Position numbers and translations under genes: made by a program
The notes under the pieces: generated by a model
Seen by the model: the letters and a program-made list of their open reading frames with translations, nothing else
Database searches by the model: none
Told to the model about the DNA's origin: nothing
In this document: positions 33,669-41,707 of the stretch, piece by piece
How the letters are laid out: every line of letters begins with the position of its first letter
Numbering within the stretch: the stretch's first letter is position 1
Assembly (NCBI RefSeq): GCF_013201035.1
Contig: NZ_CP053707.1
Location: 310,001 to 374,000, forward strand
Source: Arthrobacter sp. NEB 688
GTDB taxonomy: Bacteria; Actinomycetota; Actinomycetes; Actinomycetales; Dermatophilaceae
Direction: 5' to 3'
DNA: 64,000 nt

Positions 33669-35033
33669 TCAGCCGCGGACGGCCGAGTACCGCTCGAGCG
33701 CCTCGCGGCGCTCCTCGGCGTGGTCGACGATGCGCTCGGGGTAGCCGTGCGCGTACCCGTCGTCGTGGTTCCACGGCTGGTGCGCGGCCTTGCCGGTCAG
33801 GTGGCGCAGCTCGGGCACCCAGCGCCGGACGTAGTCGCCGGACGGGTCGAACTTCTCGCCCTGGGTCACCGGGTTGAAGACGCGGAAGTAGGGCGAGGCG
33901 TCGGTGCCGGTGCCGGCGACCCACTGCCAGCCGTGGTTGTTCGACGCGAGGTCGCCGTCGCAGAGGTGGTCGAGGAAGTGGCGCGCCCCGACCGGCCACC
34001 ACACGTGGAGGTCCTTGGTGAGGAAGCTGGCGGTGATCATCCGGACCCGGTTGTGCATCCAGCCCTCGGCGAGCAGCTGGCGCATCCCGGCGTCGACGAC
34101 GGGGTAGCCGGTCTCGCCGCGGCGCCAGGCCTCGACGGCGTCCTCGGCGTCGTCGTAGCGCATCCCCGAGAGGGCGGGGCGCAGGTCGGACCACGCGCTC
34201 GCGGGGTTCTGGAAGAGCACGTCCGCGTAGAACTCGCGCCACGCGAGCTCGTCGCGGTAGGTCTCGACCCCCGTCCCGGTGCGGTCGGCCAGCTCGGCGA
34301 GCAGCGTGCGCGGGTGCACGACACCGAGCTTGAGGTAGGGCGACATCCGGGAGGTGCCGTCAAGCGCCGGGCGGTCGCGGTCGTCGTCGTAGTCCGCCAG
34401 CGCGTCGTCGCGGAAGGTGCGGAAGCGGCGCAGCGCGGCCTCCTCGCCCACCGGCGGCAGCTCGGGCAGGTCGGGCGCGGAGAGGGCGGCGTCGAGGGCC
34501 GCGGTGGCGTCGGCGTCGTTGCGGGCGTGGCGCAGCGACAGCGTGCGCGGCGTCGGGGCGGGCTCCGGCCAGCCGTGGGCGCGCCACGCCTTCGAGAAGG
34601 GCGTGAAGACCTTGTAGGGGTCGCCGGAGCCGTTCGTCACCAGCCCCGGCCCGACCGCGTACGGGGTGCCGGTCTCGACCCACTCGACCCCCTCGCCGAG
34701 GGCGTCGCGGACGGCGTCGTCGCGCCGGACACCACCGGGGTTGGTCTCGCGCGAGACGTGCACGCTGGATGCCCCGACGCGCTGCGCGAGGGCGGGGACG
34801 ACCTGCCGCGGGTCGCCGTGCAGCAGCGTCAGCGACCCGTCGAGCGTCTCGTCGAGGTCGCGCAGGGTCGCGGCCAGCCAGGCCCGGCGGACCGGCCCGC
34901 CGCGGTCCCAGAAGCGCGGGTCGACGACGAACGCGACGACGAGGTCGCCCTCCCCCGCCGCGTCACGGGCCGCGAGCAGCGCCGGGTGGTCGCGGCGGCG
35001 CAGGTCGCGGCGCAGCCAGAGGACGGAGGTCAT
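33669..35033 (-). CDS. phr: Deoxyribodipyrimidine photolyase (class I cryptochrome/photolyase)
   Basis: A 454-residue FAD enzyme that repairs UV-induced pyrimidine dimers using blue light. The N-terminal Rossmann antenna domain starts LWLRRDLRRRDHPAL, and the C-terminal FAD domain carries SRMSPYLKLGVVHPR, WREFYADVLF, MRQLLAEGWMHNRVRM and NNHGWQWVAGTGTDA. ATG 35033 sits 13 bp after the CPBP gene and has a nearby GGGGCCC context only, so it depends on upstream transcription. It is the last gene of the long operon running from the CarH/LitR-type promoter. Confidence 0.95.
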   Translation of the reverse strand: MTSVLWLRRDLRRRDHPALLAARDAAGEGDLVVAFVVDPRFWDRGGPVRRAWLAATLRDLDETLDGSLTLLHGDPRQVVPALAQRVGASSVHVSRETNPGGVRRDDAVRDALGEGVEWVETGTPYAVGPGLVTNGSGDPYKVFTPFSKAWRAHGWPEPAPTPRTLSLRHARNDADATAALDAALSAPDLPELPPVGEEAALRRFRTFRDDALADYDDDRDRPALDGTSRMSPYLKLGVVHPRTLLAELADRTGTGVETYRDELAWREFYADVLFQNPASAWSDLRPALSGMRYDDAEDAVEAWRRGETGYPVVDAGMRQLLAEGWMHNRVRMITASFLTKDLHVWWPVGARHFLDHLCDGDLASNNHGWQWVAGTGTDASPYFRVFNPVTQGEKFDPSGDYVRRWVPELRHLTGKAAHQPWNHDDGYAHGYPERIVDHAEERREALERYSAVRG

Positions 35034-35046
35034 CGTGGGGCCCTGT

Positions 35047-35781
35047 TCAGGAGAGGCGGTCGAGGACGGGGGGCAGGAGGAAGAGCATCCCGAGGGACCA
35101 GGTGAGGTGCGTGACGATCGGGCCGAGGATGCCCCCGGTGACGCGGCGCTGGAGCCCGACCACGACACCGACGACCGCCGCCGCGAAGACGAGCAGCGGG
35201 ATGGCCGAGGTCGCCGTGACGAGGGCGTAGACGACCGTGGTCACCGCCACCGCGTGCTTGCGGCCGACCCCGGCGTAGAGGGCGCCGCGGAAGTAGAGCT
35301 CCTCGGCGACGCCGTTGACGACGGTGATGACCGCGACGACCCACAGGGACCCGTAGCGCGCGTGGTCGAGCAGCTGCTGGACCGGGTCGCGCAGGAACGG
35401 GATCTGCGCGACGACGACCGACCCGAGGAGGAACACGGCAAGCAGCAGCCCCCCGAGCGCGAGCGACTGGACGACCGGCCGGCTGTCGGTGCGCCCGGTG
35501 CGGGAGTGGGCCCGGCCCAGGTGCAGCGGCCCGGACACGAACGCGCCGACGGCCCACACGAGCGCGAGGGCCAGCGTCGCGACGTAGAACGTCGGGTCGC
35601 CGGGCTCGATGCGCAGCGCGTAGGCGAGGATCGCCGCCCCGACGAGCAGGGTGACGACCGCGACGACCCGGCGCCGCCGGAAGGCCCGGTCGGTCTCGGT
35701 GTGGTCGCGCGGGACGGGGTCGACGAGCGCGGCGCGGACGAAGGCGCGCAGCTCGGCGACCGGCTTGACGGAGGTGGCCAC
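35047..35781 (-). CDS. CPBP-family intramembrane metalloprotease
   Basis: A 244-residue membrane protein with about six to seven helices and the CPBP (CAAX protease / bacteriocin-processing) motifs: GVAEELYFRGAL (EExxxR) and the later His in IVTHLTWSLGM. The role of such proteins in bacteria is mostly unknown. GTG 35781 (VATSVKPVAEL) is 5 bp after the stop of the NAD-binding gene, so it belongs to the operon. It is followed by phr. Confidence 0.8.
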   Translation of the reverse strand: MATSVKPVAELRAFVRAALVDPVPRDHTETDRAFRRRRVVAVVTLLVGAAILAYALRIEPGDPTFYVATLALALVWAVGAFVSGPLHLGRAHSRTGRTDSRPVVQSLALGGLLLAVFLLGSVVVAQIPFLRDPVQQLLDHARYGSLWVVAVITVVNGVAEELYFRGALYAGVGRKHAVAVTTVVYALVTATSAIPLLVFAAAVVGVVVGLQRRVTGGILGPIVTHLTWSLGMLFLLPPVLDRLS

Positions 35782-35786
35782 CGGAC

Positions 35787-36812
35787 TCAGCCCGACGACC
35801 CGCTGCCACCCCCGGCCCACGAGGGGTCGGCCGCGGTGACCCGGGCGGGGTCGACGGTGCCGGGCTCTGGGCGCGGGTTCGCGTCGTCGCCGGCGATGGC
35901 GTCGGTGACGGCGCGGTCGAACCCCAGCGCGCCGTGCGGGGGCGGGCCGACGAGGTCGTCGACGTCGTGCTCCCCGCAGACGACCTCGTGCAGGAGGCTC
36001 TCGACGAGCGGCTTGGCGACCCCGGTGGGCACCGGGGTGACGAAGCCGACCCACTGGCTGGCCAGCCGCGGCGTCAGCACCGGCACGGTGAGGACGGTGC
36101 GCGGCAGCATGCCCCCCAGCCTCGCGAAGCGGGTGATCATCTCGCGGTAGGTCAGCACCTCGGGGCCGCCGATGTCGAACGTGCGGTTGACCTCGGGCGG
36201 CAGGTCGGCGGCGCCGACGAGGTAGTGCAGGACGTCGCGCACGGCGATCGGCTGGATCTTGTTGTCGAGCCACTTCGGGGCGACCATCACGGGCAGCCGC
36301 GAGGTGAGGTGGCGCAGCATCTCGAAGGACGCCGACCCGGAGCCGAGGATGATCGCGGCCTGGAGGACGGCGGTCGGCACCCCGCTCGCCATGAGGAGGT
36401 CGCCGACCTCGACGCGGGAGGCGAGGTGGTCGCTGAGCGGCCCGTGGTCCGGGTGCAGCCCGGAGAGGTAGACCAGGCGCCCGACCTCGGCCTCGTAGGC
36501 GGCGAGCCCGAAGGCGCGGGCCATCTCGCGGTCGCGCTCGACGAAGTTGCCGGCGCCGTCCATCGAGTGCAGGAGGTAGTAGGCGACGTCGACGTCGGCC
36601 AGCGCCTCCGCGAGCGTCGCGCGCGAGGTCGCGTCGCCCTCGACGACCTCGGCCCGCTCGCGCCAGAGGCGCTGGTCGAGCTTGGACGCGTCACGGGTCA
36701 GCACCCGCACCGTCCAGCCCTGCTCGAGCAGGGCCGGGACGAGGCGGGAGCCGATGTAGCCGGTGACGCCCGTGACGAGGGCTCGGCGGCCGGTGCCGCT
36801 GGAGGGGCTCAC
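35787..36812 (-). CDS. NAD(P)-binding epimerase/NmrA-like protein
   Basis: A 341-residue atypical SDR. The cofactor motif is GVTGYIGSRL (residues 15-24), followed by VRVLTRD and YYLLHSMDG. The Tyr/Lys catalytic pair of classical SDRs is not evident. The C-terminal part includes KWLDNKIQPIAVRDVLHYLVGA, as in the DUF2867-linked NmrA-like proteins of light-responsive clusters. It overlaps the SRPBCC gene by 4 bp. Confidence 0.8.
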   Translation of the reverse strand: MSPSSGTGRRALVTGVTGYIGSRLVPALLEQGWTVRVLTRDASKLDQRLWRERAEVVEGDATSRATLAEALADVDVAYYLLHSMDGAGNFVERDREMARAFGLAAYEAEVGRLVYLSGLHPDHGPLSDHLASRVEVGDLLMASGVPTAVLQAAIILGSGSASFEMLRHLTSRLPVMVAPKWLDNKIQPIAVRDVLHYLVGAADLPPEVNRTFDIGGPEVLTYREMITRFARLGGMLPRTVLTVPVLTPRLASQWVGFVTPVPTGVAKPLVESLLHEVVCGEHDVDDLVGPPPHGALGFDRAVTDAIAGDDANPRPEPGTVDPARVTAADPSWAGGGSGSSG

Positions 36813-37240
36813 CGGCGGTCCAGCACGTCCTTGAGCTGGGCGGCCGTCTTGTCGCCCAGCCGCTCGAGGAGCGGGGTCATGAGCGGGCCGACCAGCGCGA
36901 CGATCCCGCTGAAGTCGAACTCGGCCTTGTAGGTGACCTCGGACCCCGTGCCGTGCGGGCGCACGGTGATCGTGTCGTGGCTCGTCGCGGCGTCGTTGCG
37001 CCCGACGATGACGACGTGGTCCTCACCGAGCTCCTCGGTCGTGTACTCGAGCTCGACGGTGTTGCCGGCGAACTTCGACACGTTCTTGTACTTCGTGCCG
37101 ACGCCGCCGTCGCCGCTGACCCGCTCGCACGAGACGGTGCCCGCGTCCCACTCGGTCGCGTTGCGGAAGTCGGCCAGGTAGGGGAGCACGTCGGCTGCCG
37201 GGGCGGTCGTCGTGATGGTGCGTTCCACCGTCGTGGTCAT
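36809..37240 (-). CDS. SRPBCC (START-like) ligand-binding protein
   Basis: A 143-residue helix-grip protein (VERTITTTAPAADVLPYLADF at the start, a long C-terminal helix LLERLGDKTAAQLKDVL), likely binding a hydrophobic ligand or polyketide/lipid intermediate. Both its start and stop overlap neighbouring genes by 4 bp (37237-37240 and 36809-36812), so it is tightly coupled to the fatty-acid-modifying enzyme. Confidence 0.75.
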   Translation of the reverse strand: MTTTVERTITTTAPAADVLPYLADFRNATEWDAGTVSCERVSGDGGVGTKYKNVSKFAGNTVELEYTTEELGEDHVVIVGRNDAATSHDTITVRPHGTGSEVTYKAEFDFSGIVALVGPLMTPLLERLGDKTAAQLKDVLDRR

Positions 37241-38490
37241 GCGGTGTCCCTTCTCGAGAAACGGATCTGGGCCACGTCGAGGTAGCCGGTGGCGAAGCCC
37301 GCCTCGCAGTACGCGAGGTAGAACTCCCACATCCGGCGGAAGGTCTCGTCGAAGCCGTTGCGCTGGATGTCCGGCCACTGCGCGTTGAAGCTCTCGCGCC
37401 AGCGACGCAGCGTCTCGGCGTAGTCGGCGCCGAAGCCGTGCACCCTCTCTACCCGCAGGGTGGTCGACTCACGCGTCACGTCGCGGATCGCCTGCAGGGA
37501 GGGGATGAGGCCGCCCGGGAAGATGTACTTCTGGATCCAGCCGAAGGAGCCCTTCGTGGCGAGCAGCCGGTGGTGCTCCATGAGGATGGCCTGGACGGCG
37601 ACGACGCCGCCGGGCGCGAGGAGCGCGTCGATCTGGCGGAAGTAGGTCTCCCAGTACTCCTCCCCCACGGCCTCGATCATCTCGACGCTGACGATCGCGT
37701 CGTACTCGCCGGTCGTCTCGCGGTAGTCCTGGAGGAGCACCTGCACCCGGTCGGAGTACCCGGCGTCGGCGATGCGGCGCATCGCGAGGTCGCGCTGCTC
37801 GGCCGAGAGGGTGACGGAGGTGACGGTGGCGCCGCGCGCCGCGGCCCGGATGGACAGCTCGCCCCAGCCGGTGCCGATCTCGAGCACGCGCGAGCCCTCG
37901 CGGACGTCGGCGGCGTCGAGGATGGCCTCGACCTTGCGCACCTGCGCCTCATGGAGGTCCTGCTCGGCGACCGGGCGGGTGGGGTCGAACAGCGCCGAGC
38001 TGTAGGACATCGACGGGTCGAGGAAGGCCGCGAAGAGGTCGTTCGAGAGGTCGTAGTGCGCGCTGATGTTGCTGCGCGAGCCCTCGAGCGTGTTGCGCTG
38101 CGCCCGGGGGATGGCGCGGTCGACGAGGCCGCGCAGGGAGAGCAGCGGCTTGGGCACGAGCTCGCCCATCCGGGCCGCGAACGGGGCGAGCGCCCGCGCG
38201 AGGTCCGTGCCGTCGGCGACGCGCCAGTCGCCGGCCATGTAGGCCTCGCCGAGACCGATCTTCGGGTGCGCCTCGAGCCGGCGGAACATCGCCCGCGGGC
38301 GGACGACCTCGAGCACCGGCGAGTCGGGGCCGCCTGCGCCGACGACGGTGCCGTCGGGGTAGCGCATCCGCACCGGCATCGGCTTGACGGCGATCTCGGT
38401 GATGGCCTTGGCGACCGCGCCCCGGGTCAGGACGTGGGGGAAGCGCAGCGCGGGGGCGGCGAGCTCGAGGCGGGGGGTCTCTGCGGTCAT
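37237..38490 (-). CDS. Cyclopropane-fatty-acid-synthase-family methyltransferase (copy 1)
   Basis: A 417-residue SAM-dependent enzyme that modifies double bonds of phospholipid acyl chains. Its SAM loop is VLEIGTGWGELS and the acyl-binding region begins ISAHYDLSNDLF. The active-site segment reads SVEMIEAVG rather than the classical FEHVG of E. coli Cfa, as in a distinct subgroup common to light-regulated clusters. It overlaps the DUF1365 gene by 4 bp. The reaction (methylation or cyclopropanation) cannot be decided from sequence. Confidence 0.85.
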   Translation of the reverse strand: MTAETPRLELAAPALRFPHVLTRGAVAKAITEIAVKPMPVRMRYPDGTVVGAGGPDSPVLEVVRPRAMFRRLEAHPKIGLGEAYMAGDWRVADGTDLARALAPFAARMGELVPKPLLSLRGLVDRAIPRAQRNTLEGSRSNISAHYDLSNDLFAAFLDPSMSYSSALFDPTRPVAEQDLHEAQVRKVEAILDAADVREGSRVLEIGTGWGELSIRAAARGATVTSVTLSAEQRDLAMRRIADAGYSDRVQVLLQDYRETTGEYDAIVSVEMIEAVGEEYWETYFRQIDALLAPGGVVAVQAILMEHHRLLATKGSFGWIQKYIFPGGLIPSLQAIRDVTRESTTLRVERVHGFGADYAETLRRWRESFNAQWPDIQRNGFDETFRRMWEFYLAYCEAGFATGYLDVAQIRFSRRDTA

Positions 38491-39242
38491 CGGACGGTCT
38501 CCAAAGAGTTCTCGGGGCGGGGTCGGACGGGCAGCCGCCGCAGCCACAGCCAGATGCCGTGGACGCGGATGAGCGCCGTGACCCGTTGGGGCATGAGCGG
38601 GTACCGCAGGGCCGTGCGGGCGACCTGCGCGGTGGTGGCCGCGCGGGGGCGTCCGGTGACGGTCGCGGTGACGAGTGGTTCGTCGCGGGTGCGCAGCCGG
38701 ATGGCGACGCCCACCGTGTCGGGGGTCAGGGTGAGGCGGATGGCGTACTCGCCCTCGACGTCGTTGAAGGGCGAGACGTAGAAGTCCTTGTCCATCGCCG
38801 CACGGCCACCGTCGTCCGGGCGCAGGACGTACGCGTGCCGGCCGCCGTAGGTGTTGTGCACCTCGACGAGCACCGCCCGCAGCGAGCCGTCCGGCGCGAA
38901 GACCCAGAAGGCCGACATCGGGTCGAAGACGTGCCCGAGCACGCGGGCGTGCGACAGCATGACGACCCGGTCGCGGGACGAGGTCGTGACCCCGTCGCGC
39001 TCGAGGACGCGCAGGACGTTGGCCTTGAGGGCGGGGATGCCGGGGTTGCCCGCGAGGTGGTCCTCGGCACGGAAGGTCGCGAACGGCCGCAGCGGGCGCG
39101 GGACCCGCGGCATGGCGTCGAGGTCGACGAGCCACTGGGTGTGCCGGTGCGTGAAGGAGTGCCGCACCGGCCGGTGCCGGGTGTGGTGCACCCGACCCAC
39201 GACGAGCGCGGGGAGGACGGGGAGGTCGGCGGTCGAGGTCAC
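38487..39242 (-). CDS. DUF1365 family protein
   Basis: A 251-residue protein recognisable by RVHHTRHRPVRHSFTHR near residue 18, MPRVPRP, and VFDPMSAFWVF near 115. DUF1365 proteins almost always sit between an FAD amine-oxidase-like gene and a CFA-synthase-like gene, as here and in M. tuberculosis (Rv0448c). The biochemical role is not established. It lies 4 bp after the FAD-oxidase gene. Confidence 0.85.
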   Translation of the reverse strand: MTSTADLPVLPALVVGRVHHTRHRPVRHSFTHRHTQWLVDLDAMPRVPRPLRPFATFRAEDHLAGNPGIPALKANVLRVLERDGVTTSSRDRVVMLSHARVLGHVFDPMSAFWVFAPDGSLRAVLVEVHNTYGGRHAYVLRPDDGGRAAMDKDFYVSPFNDVEGEYAIRLTLTPDTVGVAIRLRTRDEPLVTATVTGRPRAATTAQVARTALRYPLMPQRVTALIRVHGIWLWLRRLPVRPRPENSLETVR

Positions 39243-39246
39243 CGGG

Positions 39247-40527
39247 TCACCACTCGACCCCGAAGGCGCGCGCCGCCTCCACCCCCGACCGGCAGCCGTC
39301 CTCGTGGAAGCCCCAGCCCTGGTACGCGCCGGCGAACGCCGTGCGGGCCGTGGTGATCTCGGGCAGGCGTCGCTGCGCGCGGACGGCCGCCACGTCGTAG
39401 AGGGGGTGGGTGTACTCCATGGTGGCGACGACGCTACCGGGGTCGATGCGCTCGGTGGCGTTCAGCGTGACGTAGAAGGGCTCGCTGTCCGGGATGCCCA
39501 TGAGCTTGTTCATCCAGTAGGTGACGACGGCGCCCTGGGCCGGGTCGCCGACGAGGTAGTTCCACGACGAGCGGGCCAGGCGGGCGCGCGGCATGAGCGA
39601 GCCGTCGCGGTGCAGGACGGTCTTGTTGCGGGAGTAACGGAATGCCCCGAGAACCTCCTTCTCCGTGGGCGTCGCGTCGGCGAGCAGCCGCAGCGCGTCG
39701 TCGGCGTGGGTCGCGACGACGACCTGGTCGTGACGGTCCAGCCGCCCACCGGCCGTGCGGATCTCGACGCCGTCGGGGGTGCGGGACACGGACGTCACCG
39801 GGTCGCCCACGTGGACGGCGGGCAGCCGCGCCGCGAGGAGGTCGACGTAGGTGCGCGAGCCGCCGACGACGGTCATCCACTGCGGGGAGTCGCCGACGGA
39901 GAGCATCCCGTGGTGCTGGAGGAACCGGAAGAGGTAGCGCGCGGGGTAGTCGAGGGCGTCGCCGCCGCCGCTGGACCAGACGCACGCGACGACCGGGATG
40001 GCGTAGAGCCGGACGAAGGGCTCGGGGAAGCCGTGGTCGCGGATGAACTCGCCGTAGGTCGTCGTGTCCTCGTCGTCGGTCTCGTCCAGGAAGCGGGAGG
40101 CGACGGCGTGGAAGCGCTTGACGGAGCGGAGCATCCCGACGTACTCGCGGTCGAGGAGCTGGCGCGGGCGGGCGACGAAGCCCTTGACCCCGCGGCCGCC
40201 GGCGTACTCGAGGCCGCTCGAGGCGTCGCGGATGCTCATCGACATCTCGGTGTCACGAGCCTCGACGCCGAGCTCGCGGAAGAGGCGGCGCAGGTGCGGG
40301 TAGGTGCGGTCGTTGTGGACGATGAAGCCGCTGTCGACCCGGACGTCGCCGCCGTCGGTGGGCACGGTGTGGGTGTGCGCGTGGCCGCCGAGGCGGTCCT
40401 CGCCCTCGTACAGCGTGACGTCGTGGGTGGTCGAGAGGACGTGTGCCGCCGTCAGGCCGGAGACTCCGGCGCCGACCACGGCGATGCGCCGGCGAGCGTC
40501 GGGGCTCGCCGTGGGATGGGTGGGCAT
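39247..40527 (-). CDS. FAD-dependent amine-oxidase-like oxidoreductase (Rv0449c type)
   Basis: A 426-residue flavoprotein. The FAD-binding dinucleotide fold is RIAVVGAGVSGLTAAHVL (GxGxxG) with the acidic VTLYEGEDRLGGH; further marks are VDSGFIVHNDRTYPHL and a C-terminal FAGAYQGWGFHEDG. First gene of a seven-gene operon ending in phr. ATG 40527 is 6 nt after a TACGGT -10 (40534-40539), so the mRNA is probably leaderless; GTG 40533 is less consistent with that. Presumed to oxidise or reduce a modified lipid together with the CFA enzymes (inference). Confidence 0.85.
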   Translation of the reverse strand: MPTHPTASPDARRRIAVVGAGVSGLTAAHVLSTTHDVTLYEGEDRLGGHAHTHTVPTDGGDVRVDSGFIVHNDRTYPHLRRLFRELGVEARDTEMSMSIRDASSGLEYAGGRGVKGFVARPRQLLDREYVGMLRSVKRFHAVASRFLDETDDEDTTTYGEFIRDHGFPEPFVRLYAIPVVACVWSSGGGDALDYPARYLFRFLQHHGMLSVGDSPQWMTVVGGSRTYVDLLAARLPAVHVGDPVTSVSRTPDGVEIRTAGGRLDRHDQVVVATHADDALRLLADATPTEKEVLGAFRYSRNKTVLHRDGSLMPRARLARSSWNYLVGDPAQGAVVTYWMNKLMGIPDSEPFYVTLNATERIDPGSVVATMEYTHPLYDVAAVRAQRRLPEITTARTAFAGAYQGWGFHEDGCRSGVEAARAFGVEW

Positions 40528-40604
40528 GGGCACGACCGTAGAACCTTTCGTCGAATGTCGTCAAAGGTTTGTCAAATCTCTGCCGAGCACCTACCGTGGG
40601 TGAC
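40528..40604. promoter_or_regulatory. Divergent CarH/LitR-type promoter region
   Basis: Rightward (litR): -35 TTGTCA (40569-40574), 17-bp spacer, -10 TACCGT (40592-40597), start GTG 40605. Leftward (FAD-oxidase operon): -35 TTGACG (40564-40559), 19-nt gap, -10 TACGGT (40539-40534). AACCTTT-N14-AAAGGTT (40542-40548 / 40563-40569) is a perfect inverted repeat across the leftward spacer and both -35 boxes. On the minus strand TTTGACA, TTTGACG and TTCGACG recur at 11 and 10 bp, resembling the ~11-bp direct repeats bound by CarH tetramers; ATTTGACA fits AnnTnACA. Confidence 0.65.
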
Positions 40605-41636
40605 GTGAGGCGTTCGGTTCCGCCATCGATGCGGATTGGAGAGCTGGCCACCAAGGTGGGGGTCAGCACCCACGTGCTGCGTGCGTGGGAGTCCCGCTAC
40701 GGGTTGTTGACCCCGGTGCGGAGCAGTGGCGGTTACCGCCTCTACGGGGCCGACGACGAGCGGCGTGTCCGCGACGTCCTGGCCCTGCGTGAACAGGGCG
40801 TCAGCGCGATGGAGGCGTGCCGGCAGGTGCTGGCCGCCGAGCGCGCGGGCAACGCGGCGACGGGCGTCGCCTCCGCCGACGAGCATGGAGAGCTCGCGCC
40901 TGAGGGCCAGGGCCTGGACCCGATGCGCACCGACCCGCCGCTGCTGGTGACCCAGCTGCTCGACGCGGTCACCGCGCTCGACGAGGACCGGGCGCACGCC
41001 GTCCTCGACACCGCCTTCCTCGACCGCTCCGTCGAGAGCGCGATCGTCGACGTCCTCGTCCCCTTCTTCGTCCGCGTGGGCGAGATGTGGGAGCTCGGGC
41101 GCATCGGCATCGCCCAGGAGCACTTCGCCTCCAGCCTCGTGCGGCGGCGCCTGGGCGCCCTGTCGCTCACCTGGGGCATCGGCACCGGCCCGGTGGCCGT
41201 GCTCGCGTGCCCCCCGGGCGAGTTCCACGACATCATCCTCCTCAGCTTCGGGGTGCTCCTCGGCCGGGCCGGGTGGCGCATCCGCTACCTCGGCCCCGAC
41301 ACCCCCATCGCGTCGCTGGCCTCGGCCGCCGACCTCACCCAGCCCGACGCCGTCGTCCTGGCCAGCCGCCGGCCCTCCGGCTTCCGGGCGCACGCCCCGG
41401 CGCTGCGCCGGCTCGCCGAGCGCCACCCCGTGTGGCTCGCCGGCCGCGGCACGACGCCGCGCGTCCTCGACGAGATCAAGGCCCACCACCTCGGCCCCGA
41501 CCTCGTCGGTGACGTCACCGAGCTGACCGCCGCGGCGCGCGAGCGCCGCCGGGCCCTGGCGCAGGAGCAGTCGCAGGAGCAGGGTGCGCGGCACGAGGCA
41601 TCCGCCGCGCGGACGGACTCCGAACGCCGGTCGTGA
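40605..41636 (+). CDS. litR: MerR-family, cobalamin-binding photoreceptor regulator (CarH/LitR type)
   Basis: A 343-residue regulator. A MerR helix-turn-helix lies at about 9-45 (MRIGELATKVGVSTHVLRAW, RYGLL). The four-helix bundle contains W162-x9-E172-H173, the signature by which CarH caps adenosylcobalamin. The B12-binding fold has E206-x-H208 (GEFHDII), H208 matching the lower axial ligand; the usual following Gly is Ile. CarH/LitR repressors leave DNA when light breaks the Co-C bond, inducing photolyase and membrane-lipid genes, which are the genes around it. GTG 40605 is immediately downstream of the promoter (leaderless); ATG 40629 is an alternative. Confidence 0.85.
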   Translation: MRRSVPPSMRIGELATKVGVSTHVLRAWESRYGLLTPVRSSGGYRLYGADDERRVRDVLALREQGVSAMEACRQVLAAERAGNAATGVASADEHGELAPEGQGLDPMRTDPPLLVTQLLDAVTALDEDRAHAVLDTAFLDRSVESAIVDVLVPFFVRVGEMWELGRIGIAQEHFASSLVRRRLGALSLTWGIGTGPVAVLACPPGEFHDIILLSFGVLLGRAGWRIRYLGPDTPIASLASAADLTQPDAVVLASRRPSGFRAHAPALRRLAERHPVWLAGRGTTPRVLDEIKAHHLGPDLVGDVTELTAAARERRRALAQEQSQEQGARHEASAARTDSERRS

Positions 41637-41707
41637 CCACTTCCGACAGGCCGGGCGCTGCCACCAGCGCCCGGCCTTCCCCTACCCCCCTCACCCCAGG
41701 AGCCCCC

